Shown one piece after another: positions 52,593 through 61,632 of a DNA stretch of 61,691 nt. The notes below the pieces were generated by a model. It made no database searches, was not told where the DNA came from, and saw nothing but the letters and a program-made list of their open reading frames with translations. Each line of letters opens with the position of its first letter. Position 1 is the first letter of the stretch. The stretch is from Candidatus Obscuribacterales bacterium (GTDB lineage Bacteria; Cyanobacteriota; Vampirovibrionia; Obscuribacterales; Obscuribacteraceae): contig JAIERK010000149.1 in the NCBI GenBank assembly GCA_019746975.1, forward strand, positions 1 through 61,691, read 5' to 3'. Position numbers and translations under genes: made by a program.

Positions 52593-55349
52593 TTAAGGTC
52601 CTGCATCAATCTGCACACCACCACCGAAGATAAAGTCGCCACTGCCTCTTGTGATTGTGATCGGACTACCACTATCGGCGGTGAGGAAATTAGTCGAAGC
52701 GAGAACCTTCGGTTTCTTACCGAAGAAGCGGACATCACCCACCTGGGTCAGGTTGTCGTTGTTGTAATCTATCTGTTTTGTAATGGCGACGCCATTTGTG
52801 AGAGATAGGTTGATCGGTTCTGCGCCAATTGGGTTGCTCGTAGAGATAACAGCGTTTTGGCCGATCACGAACGAGGGCAACATCTTCTTATTGGTTGCAT
52901 TTTCGATATCGACTAGAGTCTTCGCCGTTATCACTGCACTTGGGTTGATGTTTAGACCACCACCGGTGTTCTTGATTTTGACCTGCCCGTTTGAAGACGA
53001 TACGTCATCAATAATCAAGCTACTCGGCGTTGTCACATTAAAGTTTCCAACTGCTGATCCACTCAATGTTATCCTGGTAGAAGCCGTGCGAAGTATGTCG
53101 ACACTGCCAGTAGTGGCAACCGCCGTGAGCGTGCCGTTTCCAGGATCTAATGTTTTCAGCGCCTTCTTCGTGAAGGGCTCCTCGAACCCACCCAGTTCGA
53201 ACGGATCTCCCGAGCCGTTCCCAATCGAACTAGCCTTCAGATCTATATGAGCATTGAAGCTGCTCGTCCGAATGCTAGCATGGTTTTGCGTTATGGTTCC
53301 GCCTGCATGTACGGTGATATCACCGCCATGGTTTTGCGCGCTTAAGGTAACGATGTTAGCTCCTGTGCTCAACGTCGCACTGGCGCCCAGTGATCCTCCA
53401 CTTCGGCTGCCATTGGCAGCGTATGTGATCGGTCCGCCGATTGCCGTCGGTTGAGCAGTTATCAAAGTGAGACTACCACCAGAAGTGCCTTGACCCAGCT
53501 CCGCTCGGGTAAAATTAATCGTGATGGCATTGGTGTTCTGCGCTCCAGCGATGATGGTTATGTCACCGTTGGTCCCCTCAGTCGAGCCGTAAGTGATCAA
53601 CGACGCCTGACCCATGTCGACCTGTCCAGAATTGGCAGCGCTTCCTCGGAACGCGTAGATATTTATGTCGCCACCAGGTTGCGTACCGATCGAGGTGTTG
53701 GGCACCGTAGTGATCGTCGCACCGGTGAATGCAACCCGGCCGCCGGTAGCTGATGCTGTTCCATCAATTGTAGCTTGCCCGGCAGAGCCACCCGGAACGG
53801 TTGGACTATTGGCACCACCTGAAGTACTAGTTATATTAGCTCCAGCGATCAGCGTGATATTGAATCCTTGATCGTTGTTTCTGGCTGTCACGTTTGCAGT
53901 CGACGTTTGGGTGATATTGCCAGAGGCGATGATAGTGAGGTCCTCGTTGGCAATGATGTTGCCCGTAATGTTGATATCGCCACCAGTATTGTAGAAAGTT
54001 GGATCGCCGGTCAGGCAGGTCTCGCCTATATTCAACGCACCGGTGGACGCCGCGATGTGCGCGGCAGCCCCGGTTTGGCTCATGGTGCCTGTGAGTTTAT
54101 AAACGTTGACGTCGTTGGTACCGTGACCCGAATGCAGATTAAGCTGCTGGCTCACGAGGTCGCCACCATAAATATTGTTGCCGAAAGTGCCGGCGTAATC
54201 TGCGGTTCTAACATTAATTGCTTTATGAGCCGCGACAGTGCCACCATTGTTGTTCAAATTTAGTGCTGACGTAACAGGCGCATCAAAGTTGACGTCACCT
54301 GCTAGGGACTCGATTCTGTCCCCATTGGTGACGGCGGCTGAGCACAGTGTCACAGAGTCGTTAGCCGAGATGACGCCTCTGTTATCGATTTGCGAGCAGG
54401 CAGAAAGTACAAGATTGCCGCTGGAAGAGATTTTCCCTAGATTCGTCAGATCACCGCTGGCATTAAGTTCGAGATCCACCTTTGCGGAGTTACCACCAAA
54501 GCCGTTACGATCTGACACCATAGATGATATCAAAGCGCCTTCACCATTGGTGATATTGTTAGCTCGAATCACACCACCCTTTACCTTGTTATCGGAAGAA
54601 AGAGCTATAACTGAGCCAAGGTTGTTCAAATCTCCAGTGAGTGAAAAATCTGATCTCTTTCCGAAGTCACCAATGGTAGTTACTCCTGACGCTACAGTCA
54701 AATTGGAAGCACGTAGAGGATCGTTATTGCCGGTGATAGCCGTCAAATCGAGCGAGCCGCCATTGGCTGTGCCCGCGCCACTGAGTAAAAGCTTTTGACC
54801 GCCACCGGACAGTGCCTGTTTGACTGCAACGTATTCAGCAGCAGTAACTTGCGACCCTGTGGAAAAACTCTTTGTCTCATCGCCGACCGCTATTTCGACT
54901 GATTGGACGCCTTGAAAAAGGTTTCCGCCCAGAAAAATGTTTTTCTCTGCAGAAGTCAAATCCAGATTGACGCCGCTGTTCAGCCTTACTAAGGCACTGC
55001 CAGATAACTGCAGCGTTTTTGTCTGTAACCGGTTATTGATGTGATTGAGATGTCCACCGGACAACGCTGTCGGCAACGACGCGGGGACAGCCGGTACTCC
55101 GGCGCCATCAACCAGGGGCAGACTCGAGCCATAACTGCTTCGGCCACCCTGTTGCCTGTACTGAATTCGGTACTGCCGGCGAGCTTCAGAACGAGAGAGG
55201 CTATAGTTCTGATTTCTAAAATCGCGAAGGCTTGGTTGACCGTTGGCGAACGCCGGTAGCAGCGAGCCAATCGCAAGACTGCTACATATGGATACAGAGC
55301 AAGCAATTATCGACGTGGACAACGCTTTAAGCTGTACGTTCTTCTGCAT
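52593..55349 (-). CDS. Secreted beta-helical adhesin (filamentous-haemagglutinin-like)
   Basis: The start at ATG 55349 has AAGGAGG seven bases upstream. A signal peptide (about 1-36, ending PAFANG) is followed by a basic Arg/Gln/Tyr/Ser region (37-75). Residues 120-918 are Gly/Asn/Thr/Ser-rich short strands (GDINITGNIIANEDLTIIASGNI at about 465-488, GGDITVHAGGTITQNHASI) typical of right-handed beta-helix surface proteins. There is no recognisable C-terminal anchor, and the protein stops abruptly at GGGVQIDAGP next to the repeats. It may be truncated or released. No two-partner TpsB transporter is nearby. Likely role: attachment or biofilm. Confidence 0.8.
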   Translation of the reverse strand: MQKNVQLKALSTSIIACSVSICSSLAIGSLLPAFANGQPSLRDFRNQNYSLSRSEARRQYRIQYRQQGGRSSYGSSLPLVDGAGVPAVPASLPTALSGGHLNHINNRLQTKTLQLSGSALVRLNSGVNLDLTSAEKNIFLGGNLFQGVQSVEIAVGDETKSFSTGSQVTAAEYVAVKQALSGGGQKLLLSGAGTANGGSLDLTAITGNNDPLRASNLTVASGVTTIGDFGKRSDFSLTGDLNNLGSVIALSSDNKVKGGVIRANNITNGEGALISSMVSDRNGFGGNSAKVDLELNASGDLTNLGKISSSGNLVLSACSQIDNRGVISANDSVTLCSAAVTNGDRIESLAGDVNFDAPVTSALNLNNNGGTVAAHKAINVRTADYAGTFGNNIYGGDLVSQQLNLHSGHGTNDVNVYKLTGTMSQTGAAAHIAASTGALNIGETCLTGDPTFYNTGGDINITGNIIANEDLTIIASGNITQTSTANVTARNNDQGFNITLIAGANITSTSGGANSPTVPGGSAGQATIDGTASATGGRVAFTGATITTVPNTSIGTQPGGDINIYAFRGSAANSGQVDMGQASLITYGSTEGTNGDITIIAGAQNTNAITINFTRAELGQGTSGGSLTLITAQPTAIGGPITYAANGSRSGGSLGASATLSTGANIVTLSAQNHGGDITVHAGGTITQNHASIRTSSFNAHIDLKASSIGNGSGDPFELGGFEEPFTKKALKTLDPGNGTLTAVATTGSVDILRTASTRITLSGSAVGNFNVTTPSSLIIDDVSSSNGQVKIKNTGGGLNINPSAVITAKTLVDIENATNKKMLPSFVIGQNAVISTSNPIGAEPINLSLTNGVAITKQIDYNNDNLTQVGDVRFFGKKPKVLASTNFLTADSGSPITITRGSGDFIFGGGVQIDAGP

Positions 55350-55650
55350 TGGATGCCTCCTTGTGTCACACCAGACCAGAGTGCTGAAAAAAATATAACA
55401 GACGGCAGCCGTCTCGCTCTACGAACGAGGATGACGAATGCTGACCGCCGCCAGATTATACAATACGTTGACTCACGGCTGATTTGACAACACTCATATC
55501 CGGATTCAAATACCTTAATACAGAGCGATACTGTGGAGGGACCTCAGAAAATAACAGGGGCAATCAGGTCAATCACGACTTCGAAATGACAAAGACCGCG
55601 ACAACTCACCGTAATCGCGGTCCCAATAATCGAATCAGTCTGATTTAGAC
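55350..55650. other. Intergenic region between the adhesin gene and a small gene
   Basis: No gene is supported here. On the minus strand TATAAT (complement of 55455-55460) could be the -10 box of the adhesin promoter, with a leader of about 100 bases. No good -35 box is found at normal spacing. Confidence 0.35.
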
Positions 55651-55944
55651 TTACGCTTTGAATCCAAGCTCAACCCAAGCGTCGCCAGAAGGTCCATCGA
55701 AGAATTCAACGATGTGCGAATCAGCGGTCACGATGGGCTGCGGAACTTTGCAGGCTTGAAAGAGTGCAACGACTTGCTGTGCATCGAGTTTGGCTTTGGA
55801 GAGCCCGTCATTCGAATTGTAGATTGCTACTGCGCAATCCCACATGTCGCCAACTTTCGTGATTTGAACGATGCCTCTTACTTTTTCATCAACAATGGCT
55901 TCTTCGATCAGTGTTTCGGTTTCGGTCGCTAATGTGCGTGGCAT
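55651..55944 (-). CDS. Small hypothetical protein (97 aa)
   Basis: Start at ATG 55944 (MPRTLATETE), with GGGAG eight bases upstream; an upstream start at 56067 adds 41 unconvincing residues. The sequence has a charged helical N-terminus (ETLIEEAIVDEKVRG) and then mixed alpha/beta content (VQITKVGDMWDCAVAIYN, VVALFQACKVPQPIV, HIVEFFDGPSGDAWVELGF). No signal peptide or family is recognised. It is probably a small cytosolic protein. Confidence 0.55.
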   Translation of the reverse strand: MPRTLATETETLIEEAIVDEKVRGIVQITKVGDMWDCAVAIYNSNDGLSKAKLDAQQVVALFQACKVPQPIVTADSHIVEFFDGPSGDAWVELGFKA

Positions 55945-56246
55945 GATTTGTCTCCCTGAATAAAAAGCCACCCTATTTAGTGACTCCTCAATTGGTTGCT
56001 TGCGGATACAAAATGGTAAGGCATAGCCTGTGATTATGTACCTACGGGCGTTTACAGTTGTTGACAATCAACTATGCGTGATAAGCATTGTACCGGGCCA
56101 GAAAAACCGCAAAACGCAGTCACTCCTATGATATTGGGATTTTGCGTCGGCATCGGTTTTTCTCGAAATCTGAATATTTCATACAGGATTTGTCACGGTA
56201 TGTTTCTAGACGCAGCTTGCCTGACTAGACACCACAGCTCCTGTTC

Positions 56247-56262
56247 GAGACCGCCGGGTCTC
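56247..56262. promoter_or_regulatory. Inverted repeat GAGACC-GCCG-GGTCTC upstream of the kinase pair
   Basis: The arms are the same hexamers as in the palindrome upstream of the S1-like gene (22582-22593), here with a four-base loop, 90 bases before the first kinase ATG. No T-run follows. It could be an operator or leader hairpin. The rest of 55945-56352 holds nothing I recognise. Confidence 0.3.
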
Positions 56263-56352
56263 TGACCGACTGGCTAATGCTTCCGATAATCTCCAACGAT
56301 CAGATACGACAAATCGGGGAATCAGATATGTAGGCGGTCCAGGCCCTTTGCA

Positions 56353-57867
56353 ATGACGTATCGAGAGAACAACAAATACAAGAGACTGAGTATTCTCCAC
56401 AAAGGTCTCATCATAATCGCGATACCGCTCCTGTTCGAGCTGTTCTTCGTCTTCGTCCTCCTACATCTGCTCGATGAGTCCAACTCAATCATCAGCAAAG
56501 AGATCGAATCGCAGGACAAGATAGTCTGCGTGGAAACACTGATCAAGGAGATCGCCGACTCTACAACATCCTCGGTTTTGTACAACGTGACACGCAACGA
56601 GGGTCTCAGGAAGCGGAATGAGAATTCCCGAGCGAAACTTCGAAAGAATGCCACGAAATTGATTCGACTTTGTGAAAAGGATCCGACTGAAAGAGATGCG
56701 GCTCTTCGATTGAACCGTTCCGCCATTAGTTGGATGGAACAACAAGACCGGGCGCTGGTAAGCATGCCGCAAGCAAGGCTGAGCGCATTTTTTGCTATTC
56801 CGGGTTTTGCCGAGGTCCAGCAGCTGTTGGTAATGCGTCCGGAAGGCTCAACCCGCGTGATCCTGGAGAGAGAGCAGAAGCTTCAAAGCGCCCAACCCAG
56901 GCTGCGACGACAAGCAATATGGCGTATTCAGCTGTTGATGCTTTTCGGTCTGACCGTTCATGTGACAATCACAATCTTCCTGGCATACTCATTTGCCATA
57001 TACGTGTCACAGCGCCTAGACAATGTATTGAAAAACACACTAAAGCTCGGAGCGAGGTTGCCACTAGAGCCGCCTCTTCGAGGCACGGACGAAATTGCGG
57101 ATTTAGACTACGCACTGCATAAAACGGCAAGCGAAATTCTCAATTTCGAAAAGTTCAAAGAACAGTTGGTAGCAATGGTTAGTCATGAACTGCGCACACC
57201 TCTCACCTCTGTGCAAGGTACATTAACACTTGCAGAAGCAGGGGCGCTGGGCGCGTTCTCAGACAAGTCCCTATCGGAGATAAACAAAGCCCAAGAAAAC
57301 ATCGAGATGCTCATCGAATTGATCAACAACCTGCTCTTACTGGAGAGAATGGAAGCTGGCAGCCAGGTGATGAAACAGAACACCTTGAGCTTATCGCGGC
57401 TGGTGCACAAAGTTATTGAAGAGAAGCGAGAAAAATTCAAGATCAAGAATATCCAACTCAAGCTAGATGCATCTAACGACGGACCAGTCAGAGACCACGG
57501 ACAAGAAGATTTCTATCTTGTAGGAGACGACGAAAAACTCACTCTGGCAGTCGGCATCATATTTGATACCGCGATTTTGCGTGCACCGGAAGGTAGCGTA
57601 GTGGAAGTCACATTGAAGATAGATCAAGAACGTCTTGAATTGAAGATTACCGACAAAGGATCAATATTGTCGGCTCAACAGGCGCACAATTTCTTCGAAC
57701 GCACACGAGATGTCGACGACAACGAACAGGGTAAGGCTCGAATACTGTTACTTTCGCTGACCAAATCTATTGTCGCCGCCCACAATGGTTTTATCTCGGT
57801 CAATAGTGACAGACAGACAACAACTCAGACGCTCAGACTTCCACACAAGAGGTCTCACAGTGTTTAA
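56353..57867 (+). CDS. Membrane histidine kinase 1: His intact, ATP-binding domain degenerate
   Basis: The 504-residue protein has a transmembrane segment (about 18-41), an extracytoplasmic helical domain (42-190), a second transmembrane segment (190-216) and a HAMP-like region (217-265). The dimerisation domain has a perfect H-box, M-V-S-H278-E-L-R-T-P. The catalytic domain is ruined: the N-box Asn is Thr406 (FDTAIL), the G1 box DxGxG is D434-K-G-S-I438, and the G2 box is G-K-A-R-I-L-L-L instead of GTGLGL. It should not bind ATP normally but can accept a phosphate. The stop overlaps the start of its paralogue by eight bases. No response regulator is adjacent. Confidence 0.88.
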   Translation: MTYRENNKYKRLSILHKGLIIIAIPLLFELFFVFVLLHLLDESNSIISKEIESQDKIVCVETLIKEIADSTTSSVLYNVTRNEGLRKRNENSRAKLRKNATKLIRLCEKDPTERDAALRLNRSAISWMEQQDRALVSMPQARLSAFFAIPGFAEVQQLLVMRPEGSTRVILEREQKLQSAQPRLRRQAIWRIQLLMLFGLTVHVTITIFLAYSFAIYVSQRLDNVLKNTLKLGARLPLEPPLRGTDEIADLDYALHKTASEILNFEKFKEQLVAMVSHELRTPLTSVQGTLTLAEAGALGAFSDKSLSEINKAQENIEMLIELINNLLLLERMEAGSQVMKQNTLSLSRLVHKVIEEKREKFKIKNIQLKLDASNDGPVRDHGQEDFYLVGDDEKLTLAVGIIFDTAILRAPEGSVVEVTLKIDQERLELKITDKGSILSAQQAHNFFERTRDVDDNEQGKARILLLSLTKSIVAAHNGFISVNSDRQTTTQTLRLPHKRSHSV

Positions 57868-59323
57868 GGTCAAATCGAAATTAATGAGACAGGGCCTGGT
57901 CGTCATAATACTGCCTCTGGTGCTGGAAGTGGTCTTCATGTGCCTACTGGCATACTTCTTGATTATGGCGCAGTTCGAGATCGAAGAAAAAATTCAATCG
58001 AAAAAGATAGTCGCGACCGCAACGTCGATAGTGGCCAGAGTTATAGACTCTCAGTTAATTTCGATGATGTACAATGCACAAAAGATCCCGCTTCTGGATG
58101 TTCGATTCAATAAAGACAAAGAACTGTCTCTGCAAGCAACCGCAGAACTCCAGTCGCTATGTGCCGACTCACAACCTCGAGTCGAACTGGCCGAACAGAT
58201 TGCCCAGTCCGTTGAAGCAACATACAGGAGACTTGGTCGAGTTTTCAAGGAGGAAGTCGAGGACAATGCGCCTTTGAGTTCGTTCACCTCAACCGCGGCA
58301 CAAACACAGAAAACATATGCCCAGATGACACAAGTCTTCAGCACCACCGACAGACTGCTTGCAAGAGAGCAACAGCTCCAATCGGAGTTACAAGGAAGAG
58401 AGAGATATTTCAAGAACAACGTCAGGGAGGCCATTATCTGGGGCGTGATCTTGAACGTTCTGGTCACAATTATATTGGCAATTTATTTCGCGAAAAACAT
58501 TACGCGGCGTCTGGCAGTGGTGTTAAAGAATACGGAACGCTTACAGTCACGACAACCTCTGGACAAAGCGATTGGTGGTGACGACGAACTCTCTCATTTA
58601 GATAGCGTTTTCCATGCCACCGCGGATGACCTCACAGAGGTCGACCGGCAGCGAAAACATCTGGTATCACTAGTCAAAGAGGAGCTAAGCGAGCCTTTAA
58701 GGCAAGTGCAGTACTCTTTGCACAATCTGTCACATGGGGTGTACGGCAAACTTTCCGAGAAGGCAGAGACTAGACTGACTCTGGCAGCTAGAGATACAGA
58801 CAGAATAGTCAGACTGATAGACGACCTCTTGAGTATCGAAACCATGGAAGGTGGCGCATTCGATCTCAATGTTCAACAAACATCCAGCTCGGAGTTGATT
58901 GAAAGTGCCATAGGCAGCATCAAAGACATGGCTGATAGGTATGACGTCAGGATAGAAGTTTTGGATCCAGTCGTGACTTTTTCAGCAGATAAAGACAGGG
59001 TGATACAGGTAATTATCAACTTTCTGTCTAACGCTATTAAGTTTTCACCCAAACAGGCCAAAATCAGAGTCGAAGTAATTCGAAGCGAACAGGTCGTCGA
59101 ATTCAGAATCATCGACCAGGGACGCGGTATTCCGAAGGACAAGCTCGAACAAATCTTCGAACCTTTCCAACAGGTAGAAACGAAGGATCAGACAGATCGA
59201 GGCGGAACAGGACTTGGTCTGCCAATATCAAAAACTATCGTCGAGCAACATGGTGGCACAATTGGTGTCGAATCCAGGCTCGGCGAGGGCAGCACATTCT
59301 GGTTCTGCATACCACTGCAGTAA
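57860..59323 (+). CDS. Membrane histidine kinase 2: ATP site intact, H-box His replaced by Glu
   Basis: The start is GTG 57860 with AGAGG seven bases upstream. GTGTTTAA also contains the stop of kinase 1, so translation is coupled. The 487-residue protein is colinear with kinase 1: transmembrane 1 (about 12-36), an extracytoplasmic domain, transmembrane 2 (about 193-212) and HAMP (LAVVLKNTERLQSRQPLD aligns with LDNVLKNTLKLGARLPLE). The H-box reads L-V-K-E274-E-L-S-E-P-L, so Glu replaces His. The catalytic domain is complete: N391 (NFLSNAIKFSP), D419-x-G-x-G423, FEPF, and G-T-G-L-G-L (449-454). It can probably bind and hydrolyse ATP, and would have to phosphorylate a His on another protein, most simply kinase 1. 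Confidence 0.9.
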   Translation: MFKVKSKLMRQGLVVIILPLVLEVVFMCLLAYFLIMAQFEIEEKIQSKKIVATATSIVARVIDSQLISMMYNAQKIPLLDVRFNKDKELSLQATAELQSLCADSQPRVELAEQIAQSVEATYRRLGRVFKEEVEDNAPLSSFTSTAAQTQKTYAQMTQVFSTTDRLLAREQQLQSELQGRERYFKNNVREAIIWGVILNVLVTIILAIYFAKNITRRLAVVLKNTERLQSRQPLDKAIGGDDELSHLDSVFHATADDLTEVDRQRKHLVSLVKEELSEPLRQVQYSLHNLSHGVYGKLSEKAETRLTLAARDTDRIVRLIDDLLSIETMEGGAFDLNVQQTSSSELIESAIGSIKDMADRYDVRIEVLDPVVTFSADKDRVIQVIINFLSNAIKFSPKQAKIRVEVIRSEQVVEFRIIDQGRGIPKDKLEQIFEPFQQVETKDQTDRGGTGLGLPISKTIVEQHGGTIGVESRLGEGSTFWFCIPLQ

Positions 59324-59361
59324 AGTTTTTTCGTTACTTGAGGACAAGAGTGTAACAATGC

Positions 59362-59703
59362 CTAGTCGCCGCCCGGCAGTTTCAATCCGGCGACGCCGAG
59401 GAGATGGAGAATGCGACGAGTTGCTTTGTATTGGCCCTGGAACAAAGCGTCGGTCTCGCTTCGCATAGTCTGAGCGTGGTTGTTGAGATAGTCGTCTAGA
59501 TCATTCTGCGATTCGACTACATATTGAATGGTCCACAACGTGTGAGTAGGCTCGCGCTCTTCATCTTCAGGGCGCCTGAAGTACCAATACGCAGATTTAA
59601 AGCCTTTGAAATCAAGCATTTTCTGCAAGTGCTCTTGCAAGAATGCTGCCATCTTGTGGTTGATGTCTTCGTCGACTTCGAGGTTGACTTCATAAATGAG
59701 CAT
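59362..59703 (-). CDS. DUF4286-like ferredoxin-fold protein
   Basis: Start at ATG 59703 (MLIYEVNLEVD), 14 bases after the stop of the upstream gene; 113 residues. The pattern MLIYEVNLEVDEDI, then a central helix, then TLWTIQYVVESQNDLDDYL and LFQGQYKATRRIL matches the DUF4286 family, which has an antibiotic-monooxygenase-like (ABM) fold. Biochemical function is unknown. A longer frame to 59829 overlaps the upstream gene and is not preferred. It forms a two-gene unit with 59718-60347 and converges on kinase 2. Confidence 0.7.
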   Translation of the reverse strand: MLIYEVNLEVDEDINHKMAAFLQEHLQKMLDFKGFKSAYWYFRRPEDEEREPTHTLWTIQYVVESQNDLDDYLNNHAQTMRSETDALFQGQYKATRRILHLLGVAGLKLPGGD

Positions 59704-59717
59704 GTTCAAATCGGGGC

Positions 59718-60347
59718 TCAGGATGCGCGTACAAGCAAAGATTGCGTCTCTTTCACGAAGTAATCGAACATCAAGAGACAGTAGCGTTCGAAACGGTCGT
59801 CGGTAAGCGGCTTGCCTTCGACTTCCCACTCAACCATCCCTGACTCGAGGCGAGCTTGATAAACCATCAGCGCGCCATACTCATCTTCCACCTGGCTCAG
59901 TCGCATCACAAGCTCCGCTGGTATTAGAAAAAATTCGACCCGATCTTCCGATCCTCGAATAATCAGGCTGAGATTGTGTGTAGAGAACCTAGCTCGATAA
60001 AAACTGACTTCGCGGGTAGGCTTGAATGGCCACTCGCCTTCCACGCTCTCTAGAATCTCATCGGGAGCAGTGGTCGCCATACACAGCTGACTGGCGTCTA
60101 GAGCATCGTTGAGATGCACCACATATGGTTGCAGAAGATTGAACGAGCGCTCGACCATCCGGCGGGTGGCATCACGGACGATATCACCCTCACCAAAGAT
60201 ACTGAAAATACCGGACTCATAGGAGCGCAAGAAAGCCTTGGACTTGTTGGTCAGCTGCTCGACATAATCTCTGCGTACCGGGGGTTGCCCCTCTCCTCCG
60301 TAGGTCAGGTTACGAAGGATCTTACGCGCCAGCTCTCTTCCAGACAC
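59718..60347 (-). CDS. Hypothetical protein (209 aa)
   Basis: The protein starts MSGRELARKILRNLTYGG and is mainly helical to about residue 100. A beta-rich part follows (REVSFYRARFSTHNLSLIIRG, RVEFFLIPAELVMRLSQV) that could be a small barrel or sheet. The end is helical and aromatic (FERYCLLMFDYFVKETQSLL). No signal peptide, membrane segment or recognised family. It lies 14 bases upstream of the DUF4286-like gene, so the two are probably cotranscribed. Confidence 0.65.
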   Translation of the reverse strand: MSGRELARKILRNLTYGGEGQPPVRRDYVEQLTNKSKAFLRSYESGIFSIFGEGDIVRDATRRMVERSFNLLQPYVVHLNDALDASQLCMATTAPDEILESVEGEWPFKPTREVSFYRARFSTHNLSLIIRGSEDRVEFFLIPAELVMRLSQVEDEYGALMVYQARLESGMVEWEVEGKPLTDDRFERYCLLMFDYFVKETQSLLVRAS

Positions 60348-60545
60348 TTGTGCCTCACCTTGCTATCCCGCATGAAGATTCGCTCCACCAAAAGGATAGC
60401 GCTCGGAAAGAATGATGGGTACTTAAGTTTTCTTAGACTTATATATTCATGCCATATCCGTCGATAGCATGAAAAACTCTCTCCTTGCCAGGTTGTGTCA
60501 TTGCTCTATAATTCTCAGACGTATTCGTAAGGTATCCGCCGCCCC

Positions 60546-61076
60546 ATGCAGACTGAACTTGCTCAACAGATTGCACGCCAGCTGATGAACAGTTATGGTC
60601 TGGGAAGCTGGACTTTCAGGTTCAATAACAGCAAGCGCATGCTCGGCATCTGCAAGTCTGGAGATCAGAGCATCGAGCTCTCGCGCGCATATGTTTTTAA
60701 GAACGACGAAAGTCACGTACGTGATACCATTCTGCACGAAATCGCCCATGCACTTGTAGGCGCAGAACATGGACACGATGAAGTTTGGAAAGAAATGTGC
60801 GTCAGGTTGGGCTGTAATCCTAAAGCCTGCGACAACACAGCGTTGCTTCCTGCCGGCGCCTGGCAAGCTCGTTGCGCCAACTGCCTGACACTGTTCAGCC
60901 GACATAGAAAACCCGCTTATGTCTCGGGAATGTACTGCAAACGCTGCGGTCCAACCAAAGGCAAGCTGCTGTTTCAAAAGGTCCGCAAGTCCACCTTCAA
61001 ACCGGTAGCGCCGGCCAAGGGCGGCCGACTGAAGGCTCCAAGGCAGCTCACACTGCCATTGCCGGACGTTTATTAG
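60546..61076 (+). CDS. SprT-like zinc metalloprotein
   Basis: The 176-residue protein has D-T-I-L-H64-E-I-A-H68-A-L-V followed by E-H-G-H77-D-E-V-W. This is the SprT HExxH plus third-His arrangement. A C-terminal zinc ribbon (RCANC ... MYCKRCG) follows. In the wider family, SPRTN cleaves DNA-protein crosslinks; bacterial SprT-like proteins are less well studied. The Lys/Arg-rich tail (KVRKSTFKPVAPAKGGRLK) could contact nucleic acid. It lies 46 bases before the SLOG gene and points the same way. Confidence 0.88.
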   Translation: MQTELAQQIARQLMNSYGLGSWTFRFNNSKRMLGICKSGDQSIELSRAYVFKNDESHVRDTILHEIAHALVGAEHGHDEVWKEMCVRLGCNPKACDNTALLPAGAWQARCANCLTLFSRHRKPAYVSGMYCKRCGPTKGKLLFQKVRKSTFKPVAPAKGGRLKAPRQLTLPLPDVY

Positions 61077-61122
61077 TCGCAGACAACCGGTTTGTGTTTT
61101 TCAGGATTCTCGAGGATTTCCA

Positions 61123-61632
61123 ATGAAACGTACTGTTATTGGCGTCATGGGCCCGGGTAGCACGGATGATGCGACAACAAAAAAAGCATACGAACTCGGG
61201 CGCCTGATCGCGGAAAAAAACTGGGTCTTACTCACCGGCGGTCGCAATGCGGGTGTCATGGAAGCCGCCAGTAGAGGTGCATCAGAAGCGGGAGGATTGG
61301 TAGTCGGAATACTACCTGACAGCGATGATAGATCGGTATCGCCCTTTGTCGATATTGTCGTCAAAACTGCCATGGGCAGTGCTCGCAATAATATCAACGT
61401 ACTGACCTCAGATGTGGTTGTCTCCTGCGGACTCGGCTCAGGTACCGCATCGGAAGTCTGCCTCGCCTTGAAAGCAAATAAATCCGTGGTCATGGTAGCA
61501 GTTGACGAACACGACTTCGAATTCTTCGCAAGACTGTCACCAGAGCTGATGCACAGAGCCACCAGCCCGTCCGCTGCTCTTGAAATCGTCACAGGCCTGT
61601 TGGATCGAGCATCAAGAGCGCATCAAAATTAA
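61123..61632 (+). CDS. SLOG-family (TIGR00725/LOG-like) nucleotide-binding protein
   Basis: The 169-residue Rossmann-like protein has MKRTVIGVMGPGSTDD, LLTGGRNAGVMEAASRGASEAGG, and the nucleotide-binding GLGSGTASEVCLALKANKSVVM. This fits the TIGR00725 branch of the SLOG superfamily. Other SLOG proteins include DprA and LOG-type phosphoribohydrolases. The exact PGGxGTxxE of active LOG enzymes is replaced by C-G-L-G-S-G-T-A-S-E, so activity is uncertain. ATG 61123 is the start. Confidence 0.8.
   Translation: MKRTVIGVMGPGSTDDATTKKAYELGRLIAEKNWVLLTGGRNAGVMEAASRGASEAGGLVVGILPDSDDRSVSPFVDIVVKTAMGSARNNINVLTSDVVVSCGLGSGTASEVCLALKANKSVVMVAVDEHDFEFFARLSPELMHRATSPSAALEIVTGLLDRASRAHQN

Noticed and set aside
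57770..57859. Longer N-terminus for histidine kinase 2
   Set aside because: It would overlap kinase 1 by 98 bases. GTG 57860 has a well-placed AGAGG and gives colinearity with kinase 1.
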